Below are positions 42,003 to 51,065 of a DNA stretch of 64,000 bases, in pieces; the first letter of the stretch is position 1; each line of letters starts with the position of its first letter. Location of the stretch: contig NZ_JACHEN010000014.1 in the NCBI RefSeq assembly GCF_014205875.1, forward strand, positions 59,366-123,365, given 5' to 3'. The translations under genes and the position numbers were made by a program. This DNA comes from Anaerosolibacter carboniphilus. GTDB taxonomy: Bacteria > Bacillota > Clostridia > Peptostreptococcales > Thermotaleaceae. Below the pieces are notes generated by a model. That model was given only the letters and a program-made list of their open reading frames with translations, did not search any database and was not told where the DNA came from.

Positions 42003-43001
42003 GTGAAGAGTAATGATTATGGAGTTGGTATCATAGGAACTGGAAAATATATCCCCAAGAAAATAATATCTAACAAGCAAATTGAAGAATGGGCAGGTAT
42101 TCCAGCCAAAACTATAATTGAAAAAACCGGGGTAGAAAATAGATATATTATTGAAGAAGGGGAGACTGCTTCAGGAATTTCAACGATCTCAGCCCAGAAG
42201 GCACTTGAAATGGCCAGTATAAAATCTGAGCAATTAGATTTAATATTGGGATGTACTTTTTCTGGAGATTATGTGTATCCAGCTATGGCGTGTAAGATAC
42301 AAGAACAATTGGAAGCATGGAATGCAGGTGCTTTTGATATAATGGCAAATTGTACTGGATTTCAAGTGGGCTTAGGAGTAGCTTCTGACCGTATGTATTG
42401 TGATCCTAATATTAAATTTAGCTTAGTTGTTGGAACAGCAGTTCAATCTAAATACATTAAGTGGAATGATCCAAACACTGCCATGTATTTTGGAGATGGT
42501 TCTGGTGCTGCAATTTTGGGACAGGTACCAGCAGGGTATGGAATTCTTGCAAATGAAATTATGAGTAACGGTAGAGTATATGAAGCAGTGAGGCTGAGAG
42601 GTGGAGGATCTAGCTATCCTATTCGCGAAAATAATGTAAGCGATGGATTACAATATTATGAAATGAATGGAATGGAAGTCTGGAAACAAGTTATTCAGTA
42701 TCAACCGATAGTAATAAAAAAAGTACTAGAAAAAATAAATAAAAAAATAGAGGATGTTGATTTTTTTATTTTCCACCAAGCTAATTTGAGGCTTATCGAA
42801 TACTTAATGGCGAGAATGAAGCAACCTATGAGTAAAACATATACGAATATTGCAGATATTGGAAATACAGCAGATGCTTCTTTAGCTATCGCCTTGTGTG
42901 AAGCAGTAGAAAAAGGTCTTATTAAACGTGGTGATTTAGTCGTAATTACAGGTGTAGGAGCTGGATTTACTTTTGGAGCGACGGCAATGAGGTGGTATTA
43001 A
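42003..43001 (+). CDS. 3-oxoacyl-ACP synthase III-like enzyme (KASIII)
   Basis: A 332-residue FabH-type condensing enzyme. The catalytic triad is visible: Cys near 117 (NCTGF), His near 257 (FHQANLRLIEYL) and Asn near 290 (GNTADAS). The N-terminus IGTGKYIPKKIISN is typical. The gene has a GTG start behind AGGAGGAAACTCA. KASIII genes next to flagellin are known from Pseudomonas glycosylation islands; with FkbH and ACP it also recalls tetronate-type pathways. Likely condenses a starter acyl unit with malonyl- or glyceryl-ACP. Confidence 0.9.
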   Translation: MKSNDYGVGIIGTGKYIPKKIISNKQIEEWAGIPAKTIIEKTGVENRYIIEEGETASGISTISAQKALEMASIKSEQLDLILGCTFSGDYVYPAMACKIQEQLEAWNAGAFDIMANCTGFQVGLGVASDRMYCDPNIKFSLVVGTAVQSKYIKWNDPNTAMYFGDGSGAAILGQVPAGYGILANEIMSNGRVYEAVRLRGGGSSYPIRENNVSDGLQYYEMNGMEVWKQVIQYQPIVIKKVLEKINKKIEDVDFFIFHQANLRLIEYLMARMKQPMSKTYTNIADIGNTADASLAIALCEAVEKGLIKRGDLVVITGVGAGFTFGATAMRWY

Positions 43002-43003
43002 CT

Positions 43004-44218
43004 ATGCATGAGTTAAATGACTCACAGAAATTTTCTATTACACCATTTGAAAGTTTCACCTTGAATGATAAGGCAGAATTAACGCATGAAATAACTCAAA
43101 AAGATGTAGATACTTTTGCAGAATTAACAGGGGATTATAATCCATTACATCTAGATCCTTCGTTTGCTCGAAGAACTAGATTTCGAAAACCTGTAGTGTA
43201 TGGAATGTTATCTGCTTCATTCATTTCTACTATGATAGGAATGCTTTTGCCTGGTAAAGGAGCCCTTTGGGTTTCACAAACTATTGAGTTTTTACACCAA
43301 GTATATGTAGGAGACACGATTCATATTACAGCGACAATTAAACAAATATCTAAATCAGTAAGAACATTAGTCTTAGGTGTTGAGATAAAAAATCAACATA
43401 ATCAACTAGTGATTGTTGGCGAATCTAAGGTGAAATTGACAGAGCTAGAAGGTGAGGAACAGCAGATGGAAGATGATAGGAAAATCGTACTTATTACTGG
43501 GGGAACACGTGGGATTGGTGCTGAAGTTGCATATAATTTATCTAAAAAAGGGCACACAGTTATACTTAATTATGTAAATTCAGACCAAGAAGCGTTTAAT
43601 GTTGTTAAAGAAATAGAATCAGAAGGTGGACGCGCATATCCCTTTAAAGCAGACATATCAAATTGGGATGAAGTAGAAGATATGTTTAAGAAAATTGAAG
43701 AAGATATCGGGGCTGTCGAAGCAGTAGTTCATTGCGCTGCTCCAAAAAATGAAATCAAAGCATTCGATCAATTAGAGTGGAATGAAGTACAGAAACATAT
43801 TGATATTCAGTTAAAAGGCGCCTTTAATTGTGTAAAAGCATCTATAGCGAATATGATTGAAGCTCGATTTGGTTCATTTATCTTTATTGGATCTATTGCT
43901 TCTGATGGAGTGCCTCCACTTCATCAGACGGACTATATAATAGCAAAATCAGCTCTTACAACTTTCGCGCGTAGCATGGCTGTAGAATATGGACCTAAAG
44001 GAATCCGATTTAATATTGTAGCACCAGGGATGACTCAGACAGATAGAATTGGGAATATGCCAGACAAATCAAAAATATTAGTAAAAATGCAAACACCTTT
44101 ACGACGTTTAGCAGAGCCTTCAGATATAGCTGGTGTTGTATCCTTTTTACTTGAACCTGGAGCTCGATATATTACTGGAGAAACAATTCGAGTATGTGGT
44201 GGGTCTACAATGCTTTAA
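43004..44218 (+). CDS. MaoC-type hydratase fused to SDR reductase
   Basis: A 404-residue fusion. Residues 1-150 are a MaoC hot-dog hydratase: FAELTGDYNPLHLDPSFARRT with the catalytic Asp/His, and VVYGMLSASFIS. From about 158 an SDR begins (ITGGTRGIGAEVA), with CAAPKNE, a Ser in FIGSIAS near 305 and the YIIAK catalytic pair near 318. It can in principle reduce a ketoacyl group and dehydrate it in one polypeptide. ATG at 43004 behind GAGGTGG, two bases after the KASIII stop; the in-frame GTG at 42992 would overlap. Confidence 0.88.
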   Translation: MHELNDSQKFSITPFESFTLNDKAELTHEITQKDVDTFAELTGDYNPLHLDPSFARRTRFRKPVVYGMLSASFISTMIGMLLPGKGALWVSQTIEFLHQVYVGDTIHITATIKQISKSVRTLVLGVEIKNQHNQLVIVGESKVKLTELEGEEQQMEDDRKIVLITGGTRGIGAEVAYNLSKKGHTVILNYVNSDQEAFNVVKEIESEGGRAYPFKADISNWDEVEDMFKKIEEDIGAVEAVVHCAAPKNEIKAFDQLEWNEVQKHIDIQLKGAFNCVKASIANMIEARFGSFIFIGSIASDGVPPLHQTDYIIAKSALTTFARSMAVEYGPKGIRFNIVAPGMTQTDRIGNMPDKSKILVKMQTPLRRLAEPSDIAGVVSFLLEPGARYITGETIRVCGGSTML

Positions 44219-44229
44219 GGAGGGAGTAT

Positions 44230-45159
44230 ATGATCTCATACAAAAACAAATATCCTGAGTTTGTAAGCATTATTGAATTAGTACTGAAAGATAATCCATT
44301 GCAAAGGAAAAAAATAAGTTCTTTTTTGGAGAAACAAGATTTAAGCTATTGGACTTTTGCAGAGGAGCTAAGTAACTCACTAAATCAATATTTTCTGGCG
44401 AGTGGTCATAATAAGCTAGATGTTGTAAAAGCTTATAATAAAACATGCATGGAAATTTTAAGAGAACAAATTAGATTTAAAAAAACTGGATATTATCTTT
44501 GTAATAGTAGTCAGATAGTAGAGACAGAAGTTTACAGTGATAAAGATAAAATGCGTAATTATATTATTGGATTATTATTATCTTACCTTTTTTGGCCAAA
44601 TCACTACGCCATACTTGATTTTTTTCAAAAAGAACTTAATCAGGTCGATACGAGTAGATGTTTAGAGATTGGTGCAGGACACGGCTTATTTACTGCACAA
44701 GTGTTAAAAAAATTCAATAACGCTGAGATAAATATAATAGATATTAGCAATGAATCTCTTCAAATCGCAAAGGAAATACTCTGCGCTTTTAATTTGCCTA
44801 CAGATAATATTCATTTTATGCTTCAAGACTTTTTGAAAACAGGTGACGGTATAGCTAAGTTTGATTTTATTATAATGGGAGAAGTACTAGAGCATGTAGA
44901 AGACGCTCCAGGATTTCTATTAAAGGCTAAGGAATTATTAGACAAAGATGGAAAGATTTTTATGTCAACTTGTGTAAACAGTCCAGCAATAGATCATATT
45001 TATCATTTCAAAACTATTGATGAAATAAGAAATTTAATTCGAAGTATTGGATTGTCAATAAGTGACGAAATTGTTTTGCCAGTTGAAGATATACCTGAGG
45101 AAAAATGGGAAAAGGATTTAGTGGCAATTAATTATGCTGCGATTTTAACGCTTAATTGA
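44230..45159 (+). CDS. SAM-dependent methyltransferase
   Basis: A 309-residue class I methyltransferase. The N-terminal 135 residues are helical and unassigned; the Rossmann core begins at LEIGAGHGLFTAQVL, with IIDIS as the second motif and FDFIIMGEVLEHVED as the third. The ATG at 44230 follows AAGGAGGGAGT. It sits directly before FkbH and a carrier protein, an order that recalls FkbG-FkbH-FkbJ of methoxymalonyl-ACP formation, so O-methylation of a glyceryl-type unit on ACP is possible, as is methylation of a sugar. Confidence 0.8.
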   Translation: MISYKNKYPEFVSIIELVLKDNPLQRKKISSFLEKQDLSYWTFAEELSNSLNQYFLASGHNKLDVVKAYNKTCMEILREQIRFKKTGYYLCNSSQIVETEVYSDKDKMRNYIIGLLLSYLFWPNHYAILDFFQKELNQVDTSRCLEIGAGHGLFTAQVLKKFNNAEINIIDISNESLQIAKEILCAFNLPTDNIHFMLQDFLKTGDGIAKFDFIIMGEVLEHVEDAPGFLLKAKELLDKDGKIFMSTCVNSPAIDHIYHFKTIDEIRNLIRSIGLSISDEIVLPVEDIPEEKWEKDLVAINYAAILTLN

Positions 45160-45175
45160 TTAGTGAAGGGGTTTG

Positions 45176-46999
45176 ATGTATGTGCAAGATTCCAAGTTAA
45201 GTTCGTTGATTAGCCGCTTAAAAAGTGATAAAGCATATAGTTCATATACAGCTATTTCAAATGCACTTGATAGATTAAAGCCAGTAAACCTTCCAATAAT
45301 GAAAGTGGCTATATTGAGAAATTTTACAATTGAGCCTGTGATACCTGTAATAAGAGGGGAAATTGTTTTAGAAGGATTCTATCCAGAGATTTATGTTGGG
45401 GATTTTGACAATATTATGCAAAATGTGATTGAGCCCCAAAGTGGATTATATCACTTTCAGCCAGATTTGATCATTATAGCACAGTGGTTTGAATCTGTAT
45501 CAGCTAAGTTAGCATTAAGCTATATAACTCTATCTCCTGAGGAAATTGCAGAAGAGGTTGAAAGAATAATAATGGATTTTAAGAACATAATTGCAGAGAT
45601 TAGAAAAAGTTCTACAGTGCCTATCTTGATCAATAACTTTCCTTTAATTACAAATAATACTTTAGGAATCTTGGATACGCAAAATGATATTTCTCAAATG
45701 GGCACATTGTTAGATATAAATAGTAAGTTGAAAGAACTTGCTAAAAACAGTTCAGATGTTTATATAGTAGATTATTTTAAGTTGATTTATAAACTAGGTA
45801 GTTTTCATAGCGTTGAAGAACGATACTGGCATATGTCCAGAGCGCCTATATCAAGACATGGAATTGTTCCGCTTGGTCAAGAATATGGAAAATTTTTCAG
45901 GGCACTTAAAGGTAGGACAAGGAAATGTCTAGTTTTAGATTGCGATGAAACTTTATGGGGTGGCATCATAGGTGAAGCGGGGTTAGATGGAATAAAACTA
46001 GGAGTAGACTATCCTGGCTCTTGTTATCAAGCATTTCAGCGAGAGATTATCAACTTATATCATAAGGGTGTAATTCTAGCATTATGTAGTAAAAACAATG
46101 AGGAAGATGTTATTGAGGTATTGAATAACCATCCAGGAATGTTACTTAGAGAAGAGCATTTTGCTACATGGCAAATAAACTGGAGCGATAAAGTGAGCAA
46201 TATTATTAAAATAGCAGAAACTTTGAATATTGGACTAGATAGCCTGGTATTTGTCGATGATAGTGAGTTTGAATGCAACCAAGTTAGGGAAAGATTACCA
46301 CAAGTTGAGGTTATTCACTTACCGAAAGAACCGTCATCCTATAAGTCAATGCTGAGTGTCCGTGGTCTATTTGATACTCTCGTCTATACAAATGAAGACA
46401 GGCTTAGAAATAAAACTTACAAAGACAATATTCAAAGAAAACAAATTTACGAAACTTCAGGAACACTTGAGGAATATTTAACAAAATTGAATATGGAAGT
46501 TGAAATTGGTACTCCAAATACAATTCAACTTCCCCGAGTTTCTCAGCTTACTCAGAAGACAAATCAATTCAATTTAACTACTTTTAGGTATACAGAAGCT
46601 GAAATTGCTAGTTTGGCTAACAGTTCAGAAAGTGATGTTTTTTATATTAAGCTTCATGATAAGGTATCGGATTTGGGAATTATCGGTGTAGCGATCCTCA
46701 AATATCATGTCGGTATTGCTGTTGAAATAGACAGCTTTCTCTTAAGCTGTAGAGCGCTTGGACGTAGCATTGAAAACATACTTTTATCTCATTTATTCGA
46801 AATTGCTCGCGGAAAGGGTTATCGATCTATAATTGGTCGCTATATTCCTACAAAGAAGAATGCTCAAGTAAAAGATTTTTACGAAAAGCACAACTTTAAA
46901 CTTAAGATTCAAAACAATGGGGAATATATTTGGGAAGCAGATCTACAAAAAGTCGAAACATGTACACCAGCATATATTAAGGTAACACGAATAGATTGA
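45176..46999 (+). CDS. FkbH-like HAD-IIIC phosphatase/glyceryl loader
   Basis: A 607-residue protein. The N-terminal 250 residues form an SGNH-like helper domain; the HAD motif LDCDETLWGGIIGE near 254 and VDDSEFE near 360 are typical of HAD-IIIC enzymes, and the C-terminal part (LLSCRALGRSIENILL) is GNAT-like as in FkbH. Characterised FkbH proteins take 1,3-bisphosphoglycerate and load glyceryl onto a carrier protein. A carrier protein gene follows at 47100. RBS GTGAAGGGG. Confidence 0.88.
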   Translation: MYVQDSKLSSLISRLKSDKAYSSYTAISNALDRLKPVNLPIMKVAILRNFTIEPVIPVIRGEIVLEGFYPEIYVGDFDNIMQNVIEPQSGLYHFQPDLIIIAQWFESVSAKLALSYITLSPEEIAEEVERIIMDFKNIIAEIRKSSTVPILINNFPLITNNTLGILDTQNDISQMGTLLDINSKLKELAKNSSDVYIVDYFKLIYKLGSFHSVEERYWHMSRAPISRHGIVPLGQEYGKFFRALKGRTRKCLVLDCDETLWGGIIGEAGLDGIKLGVDYPGSCYQAFQREIINLYHKGVILALCSKNNEEDVIEVLNNHPGMLLREEHFATWQINWSDKVSNIIKIAETLNIGLDSLVFVDDSEFECNQVRERLPQVEVIHLPKEPSSYKSMLSVRGLFDTLVYTNEDRLRNKTYKDNIQRKQIYETSGTLEEYLTKLNMEVEIGTPNTIQLPRVSQLTQKTNQFNLTTFRYTEAEIASLANSSESDVFYIKLHDKVSDLGIIGVAILKYHVGIAVEIDSFLLSCRALGRSIENILLSHLFEIARGKGYRSIIGRYIPTKKNAQVKDFYEKHNFKLKIQNNGEYIWEADLQKVETCTPAYIKVTRID

Positions 47000-47099
47000 T
47001 TTTATTCGTATATATTTATTATTTCTTGACAGAGTAATCAAAAAACTCAATAGAAAATGTTGAAAATCCGAAGAAAAAAATAAATAATGAGGTGGATAT

Positions 47100-47348
47100 A
47101 TGAAAGATAATGAAAAGAGACTAAAACAAGTTATGATGGATGTTCTTGATATTTCCTACGAGGCTATTAATGAAGATACATCTGTTGATACAGTAGATGA
47201 GTGGGATTCGGTAAAGCACTTAAACCTTGTATTAGCCATTGAAGCAGAATTTGATATTACTTTCACTGAAGAGCAGACAGTAGAGATTCTTAGTTATCCG
47301 CTAATTAAGATTGTATTAGAGGAACATGGAATCAGATTTGATATATAA
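47100..47348 (+). CDS. Acyl carrier protein-like protein 2
   Basis: An 82-residue carrier protein. Helix 2 with the attachment site reads VDEWDSVKHLNLVLAIE, the Ser of DS being the phosphopantetheine site, followed by EFDITFTEEQ. Start behind AATGAGGTGG. A TTGACA at 47026 may mark an internal promoter, but the -10 is poor. It follows FkbH and is the likely acceptor of the glyceryl group. Confidence 0.88.
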   Translation: MKDNEKRLKQVMMDVLDISYEAINEDTSVDTVDEWDSVKHLNLVLAIEAEFDITFTEEQTVEILSYPLIKIVLEEHGIRFDI

Positions 47349-47378
47349 TGTATAGCTGAAAGAAGGGAGGATTTAATT

Positions 47379-48740
47379 ATGACAGCCATTGAAACGGTAG
47401 TAAAGAGAATGCGAGAAAATCATGAAAAACCAGCCATCTTTTGGAAGAGCAAGGAATATTCATACGATGAATTTTTTGATATGGTCGATATGTGGATAGA
47501 AAAGTTAAATGACTATAATGTTGGGAAGGGAACGGTATGTGGAATTTTAAGTGATTATTCTCCACAGACTTGTGCTTTATTCTTTGCACTAATGAATGTG
47601 GGTGCTATTCTCGTTCCATTTACTAGATCGATTGAAGCCGAGGTTCCAGTTTTTAGAGAAATAGCTGGTGTTCAATGTATGTTTCGTTTTACGGAGGAAG
47701 ACAGTTATACAGTCGAAAAATTCGATAATGTATCTCAAAATGAATTAGTTAACTCATTCAGAAAAAAAGAGAAACCAGGCCTAATTGTCTTTTCATCAGG
47801 ATCAACCGGCACACCTAAAGGAATTCTACATGATTGTGAACGTGTAATGAACAAGTTTGTTGTTAATAGACCAGGATGGAGAACCGTGTTGTTTTTAATG
47901 ATGGATCATTTTGGAGGATTCAATACTCTTTTATCTACTTTTGCATATGGTGGAACAGGAATATGCATACCTGAACGTACACCAGAATCAGTGTCTCGGA
48001 TTATAGAAGAATCAAAAGCTACGTTGCTTCCCACTACTCCTACTTTTCTAAATTTACTCATTGCTTCAAAATGCTATCAACAATATATGCTTGATTCAAT
48101 CAAATTGATAACGTATGGAACTGAGTTAATGAATGAAGCAACTTTGAATAATGTAAAAAAGATATTTCCAAATGCCGTGTTGAAGCAGACATATGGATTA
48201 TCAGAATTAGGTGTATTGCGTTCAAAATCAACAGAGGATAATTCTGTATGGCTAAAAGTTGGAGGAGATGGTTTTGAAACAAAAATCATAGATAACATTC
48301 TTTGGGTTCGTTCAGAAGCAAATATGGTAGGTTACTTGAATGCGCCTAATCCTTTTAATGAGGAAGGATGGATGTGTACGGGTGATGAAGTAGAGGTTAG
48401 AGGTGATCAACTTCGATTTCTTGGTAGGAAATCAGAAATCATTAATGTAGGAGGACAAAAAGTCTATCCAGTGGAAGTTGAATCAGTATTGTTAGAGGAT
48501 GAAAACATACAAGAAGCGGCCGTCTTCGGAGTAGCGCATCCATTAATGGGGCAAGTCGTTCATGCTCGCGTATCACTTTATAAGCCAGAGGATTTGCTAG
48601 AGCTTAGTACTAGATTAAGAAGTTTTTGTCTTAAGCGACTTGCGAAATATAAAGTACCAATGCGCTTTACAATTATTTCAGAAGAAGGTCAGCATAGTAC
48701 AAGATTTAAGAAGGTTCGATTAATTAAAGATGAAGAATAA
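47379..48740 (+). CDS. AMP-binding acyl-CoA/acyl-ACP synthetase-like enzyme
   Basis: A 453-residue member of the ANL superfamily, slightly short. The P-loop-like A3 motif is LIVFSSGSTGTPKGILHD near 132, TYGLSELG follows near 270, MCTGDEVEV near 330 and the hinge region GRKSEIINVGGQKVYPVEVE near 350. It activates a carboxylate with ATP and passes it to CoA or a carrier protein. Between a carrier gene and AcpS it is best read as the ligase that charges a carrier protein. RBS AAAGAAGGGAGG. Confidence 0.88.
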   Translation: MTAIETVVKRMRENHEKPAIFWKSKEYSYDEFFDMVDMWIEKLNDYNVGKGTVCGILSDYSPQTCALFFALMNVGAILVPFTRSIEAEVPVFREIAGVQCMFRFTEEDSYTVEKFDNVSQNELVNSFRKKEKPGLIVFSSGSTGTPKGILHDCERVMNKFVVNRPGWRTVLFLMMDHFGGFNTLLSTFAYGGTGICIPERTPESVSRIIEESKATLLPTTPTFLNLLIASKCYQQYMLDSIKLITYGTELMNEATLNNVKKIFPNAVLKQTYGLSELGVLRSKSTEDNSVWLKVGGDGFETKIIDNILWVRSEANMVGYLNAPNPFNEEGWMCTGDEVEVRGDQLRFLGRKSEIINVGGQKVYPVEVESVLLEDENIQEAAVFGVAHPLMGQVVHARVSLYKPEDLLELSTRLRSFCLKRLAKYKVPMRFTIISEEGQHSTRFKKVRLIKDEE

Positions 48741-48757
48741 ATCTAGGAGAACTACAG

Positions 48758-49126
48758 ATGTACATTGGGACTGATATAATTGAAATTCAAAGATTCGAAA
48801 AACTGACTGCCTATGAAAGTGGGTTGTGTAGAATTTTTACGAAACAGGAATTGGAGTTAACAAAGGATCTAAGCTATGCAAAAAAGTTAGAAACCTTGGC
48901 AGGTAAATTTGCTGGAAAGGAAGCTACAGTGAAGGCATTAGGAACGGGATTTGATAGAAATATTTCATTTAAAGACATAGAAATACTAAAAAATGAAAAA
49001 GGAAAACCCATTTTAAACCTCCACAACAAAGCAAAGGAATTATCAGATGAACTAGCTATTAGTGAATACAATATTTCTATCTCTCATTGTAGTAATTATG
49101 CTATCGCAATGGTGATCCTTACATGA
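48758..49126 (+). CDS. acpS: Holo-ACP synthase (phosphopantetheinyl transferase)
   Basis: A 122-residue AcpS-type transferase. Signatures are GTDIIEIQRFEK at the start with the metal-binding Asp, and LAGKFAGKEATVKALGTGF near 49-67; the C-terminal SISHCSNYAIAMVI is usual. It converts the apo forms of the island carrier proteins into active holo forms. A primary acpS usually sits elsewhere near alr, so this may be a second, dedicated copy; the window alone cannot decide. Confidence 0.93.
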   Translation: MYIGTDIIEIQRFEKLTAYESGLCRIFTKQELELTKDLSYAKKLETLAGKFAGKEATVKALGTGFDRNISFKDIEILKNEKGKPILNLHNKAKELSDELAISEYNISISHCSNYAIAMVILT

Positions 49127-49222
49127 CTATTAATAGGAGTGTTAGGTATACATAGTTTCATAGTTTATCAACTATGAGATAAAGATAATGCCAAAAACAA
49201 CTTATGCCAGGAGGAAACTTGT

Positions 49223-49837
49223 ATGGTAAATAAAGAAATTGTTTTAAAAGGCCGATTTGTTGAGTTGAGAGGTTTGATAGAGGAAGACTTTCCTCAAATC
49301 ATAAAGTGGAGAAATGATCCTGAAATAAATCGTTTTCTTAATCAACCATATCAATTGACATTGGAATTACAATATAAATGGTATCAAGACAAGTATTTAA
49401 AAAGTAATGAAATTTTATTTGTTATTATAGAACAGAAGAACTTTAAAAAAATTGGAACAATAGGTGTAAATGATTTAAACTTTGATAATAAAACAGGTAT
49501 TTTAGGACGACTATTAATAGGTGAAAAAGAATATAGAGGTTCAAGAGAATTAATTGAAGCAATGGTTCTTATTTATGATTTTATATTTAATGAATTAGAA
49601 TTAAATGAATTATATGGACATTGTGTTAAAGAAAATAAGCAGGTAATATCATTTGATAAGAAGTTCGGATTTGTTCCTACAGAAAATACTCTATTTCCGC
49701 AATATTGCTTTGTGAATAATATGCATCTAGTAGAAATGGTTAACACAAAGGAGCAATATGAGCGAACAAGGAAAAGCTTTATTGCACTTCTAGATTACTA
49801 TTGGAATAACCATATAATAGGCAAAATAAGAACATAA
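49223..49837 (+). CDS. GNAT family sugar N-acyltransferase candidate
   Basis: A 204-residue GNAT acetyltransferase of the RimJ/RimL and PseH type: VELRGLIEEDFPQIIKWRNDPE at the start, KKIGTIGVNDLNFDNKTGILGRLLIG in the middle and YGHCVKENKQVISFDKKFGF later. Related sugar enzymes acylate amino-deoxysugar nucleotides. It stands between the carrier-protein genes and the aminotransferase, so it is a good candidate to move the ACP-built acyl group (or acetyl) to the 3-amino sugar. RBS CAGGAGGAAAC. Confidence 0.82.
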   Translation: MVNKEIVLKGRFVELRGLIEEDFPQIIKWRNDPEINRFLNQPYQLTLELQYKWYQDKYLKSNEILFVIIEQKNFKKIGTIGVNDLNFDNKTGILGRLLIGEKEYRGSRELIEAMVLIYDFIFNELELNELYGHCVKENKQVISFDKKFGFVPTENTLFPQYCFVNNMHLVEMVNTKEQYERTRKSFIALLDYYWNNHIIGKIRT

Positions 49838-49892
49838 AATACTAGTACTCTTATACTTATAAGCCTATGGGGAGGACTAAGGTGAAATTATT

Positions 49893-51002
49893 ATGACTCA
49901 GGTGAAGTTTTTGGACATGGAACCCATGCATTCTTCTATAAAAGAAGAGGCTTTACGAGCTATTGAAGGTATATATGATTCGAATTGGTTTATATTGGGG
50001 GAAAGGAAACATTTATTTGAAGAAGAATTTTCTGCATATTGTAATGCAAGCTATGTTGTAGGTGTAGGAAATGGGTTAGATGCGTTGCATTTAATATTAA
50101 GAGGTTACGGGATTGGGTTTGGGGATGAAGTGATCATTCCGTCTAATACTTTTATTGCTACTGCTTTGGCTGTAAGTTATACGGGTGCAAAACCAATTTT
50201 AGTAGAGCCTAAACGTGAAAGCTATAACATTGACCCTACACGTATAGAGAATTCTGTAACAAATAAAACAAAAGCAATTATCGCAGTTCATTTATACGGT
50301 CAACCTGCAGACATGGAACCCATTAACGAGATTGCTAAAAAGTATGATCTAAAGGTTATTGAAGATGCAGCTCAAGCCCATGGTGCATTATACAAAGGGC
50401 AAAAAACCGGATCTATCTCAAATGCTGCTGGTTTCAGTTTTTATCCCGGAAAAAATTTAGGTGCATTTGGAGATGGGGGGGCGGTCGTAACAAATGATTT
50501 AGAATTGGCAAATAAGATAAGAAACTTAAGTAATTATGGATCAAACATCAAATATCATCATGAACATAAAGGGATTAACTCGCGACTAGATGAAATTCAG
50601 GCCGCTATATTAAGCATAAAACTAAAGCACTTAGATAAGTGGAATGAGGACAGATCGAGAATTGCGAATATATATATTAATAATATCAGCAATAATGATA
50701 TTATTTTGCCATATACAGCCCAAGATATAAAAAGTGTGTGGCATCTTTTTGTTATAAGAAGTAAGTTTAGGGATGAATTAAAAGAATATTTATTTAGACA
50801 TGGCATAGAAACTTTGATTCATTACCCTATACCTATTCACCTGCAAGAAGCCTATAAAGACTTGGGTTATAAAAAAGGGGATTTTCCTATTGCAGAAAGG
50901 CTGTCAGAGGAGATATTAAGTTTACCGATCTGGTATGGGATGCAGGAAAAACAAATTGAATATATAATTGATATTTTAAATAAATGGAAACCTAATAGAT
51001 AA
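49893..51002 (+). CDS. fdtB: DegT/DnrJ/EryC1 sugar aminotransferase
   Basis: A 369-residue PLP-dependent aminotransferase. Signatures are [37 protein letters not shown], and the Schiff-base Lys in [21 protein letters not shown] near 185. With the FdtA-type isomerase it would convert the 3-keto sugar into dTDP-3-amino-3,6-dideoxy-hexose. The name is tentative since FdtB and QdtB are alike. A weak GTGAAATT site precedes the ATG. Confidence 0.88.
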   Translation: MTQVKFLDMEPMHSSIKEEALRAIEGIYDSNWFILGERKHLFEEEFSAYCNASYVVGVGNGLDALHLILRGYGIGFGDEVIIPSNTFIATALAVSYTGAKPILVEPKRESYNIDPTRIENSVTNKTKAIIAVHLYGQPADMEPINEIAKKYDLKVIEDAAQAHGALYKGQKTGSISNAAGFSFYPGKNLGAFGDGGAVVTNDLELANKIRNLSNYGSNIKYHHEHKGINSRLDEIQAAILSIKLKHLDKWNEDRSRIANIYINNISNNDIILPYTAQDIKSVWHLFVIRSKFRDELKEYLFRHGIETLIHYPIPIHLQEAYKDLGYKKGDFPIAERLSEEILSLPIWYGMQEKQIEYIIDILNKWKPNR

Positions 51003-51065
51003 GCATGTTGACTCGAGCGAATTTTAGTATGTTGTTTTCAAATACTTATTTACAAGGAGGACTTC

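Noticed and set aside
47026..47056. Internal promoter before ACP2
   Set aside because: TTGACA is perfect, but no acceptable -10 lies at 16-18 bases; left as a remark.
39768..49126. Stand-alone tetronate or polyketide antibiotic cluster
   Set aside because: KASIII, FkbH and ACP are hallmarks of tetronates, but no modular synthase, exporter or resistance gene is present and the genes sit between sugar-nucleotide and flagellar genes.
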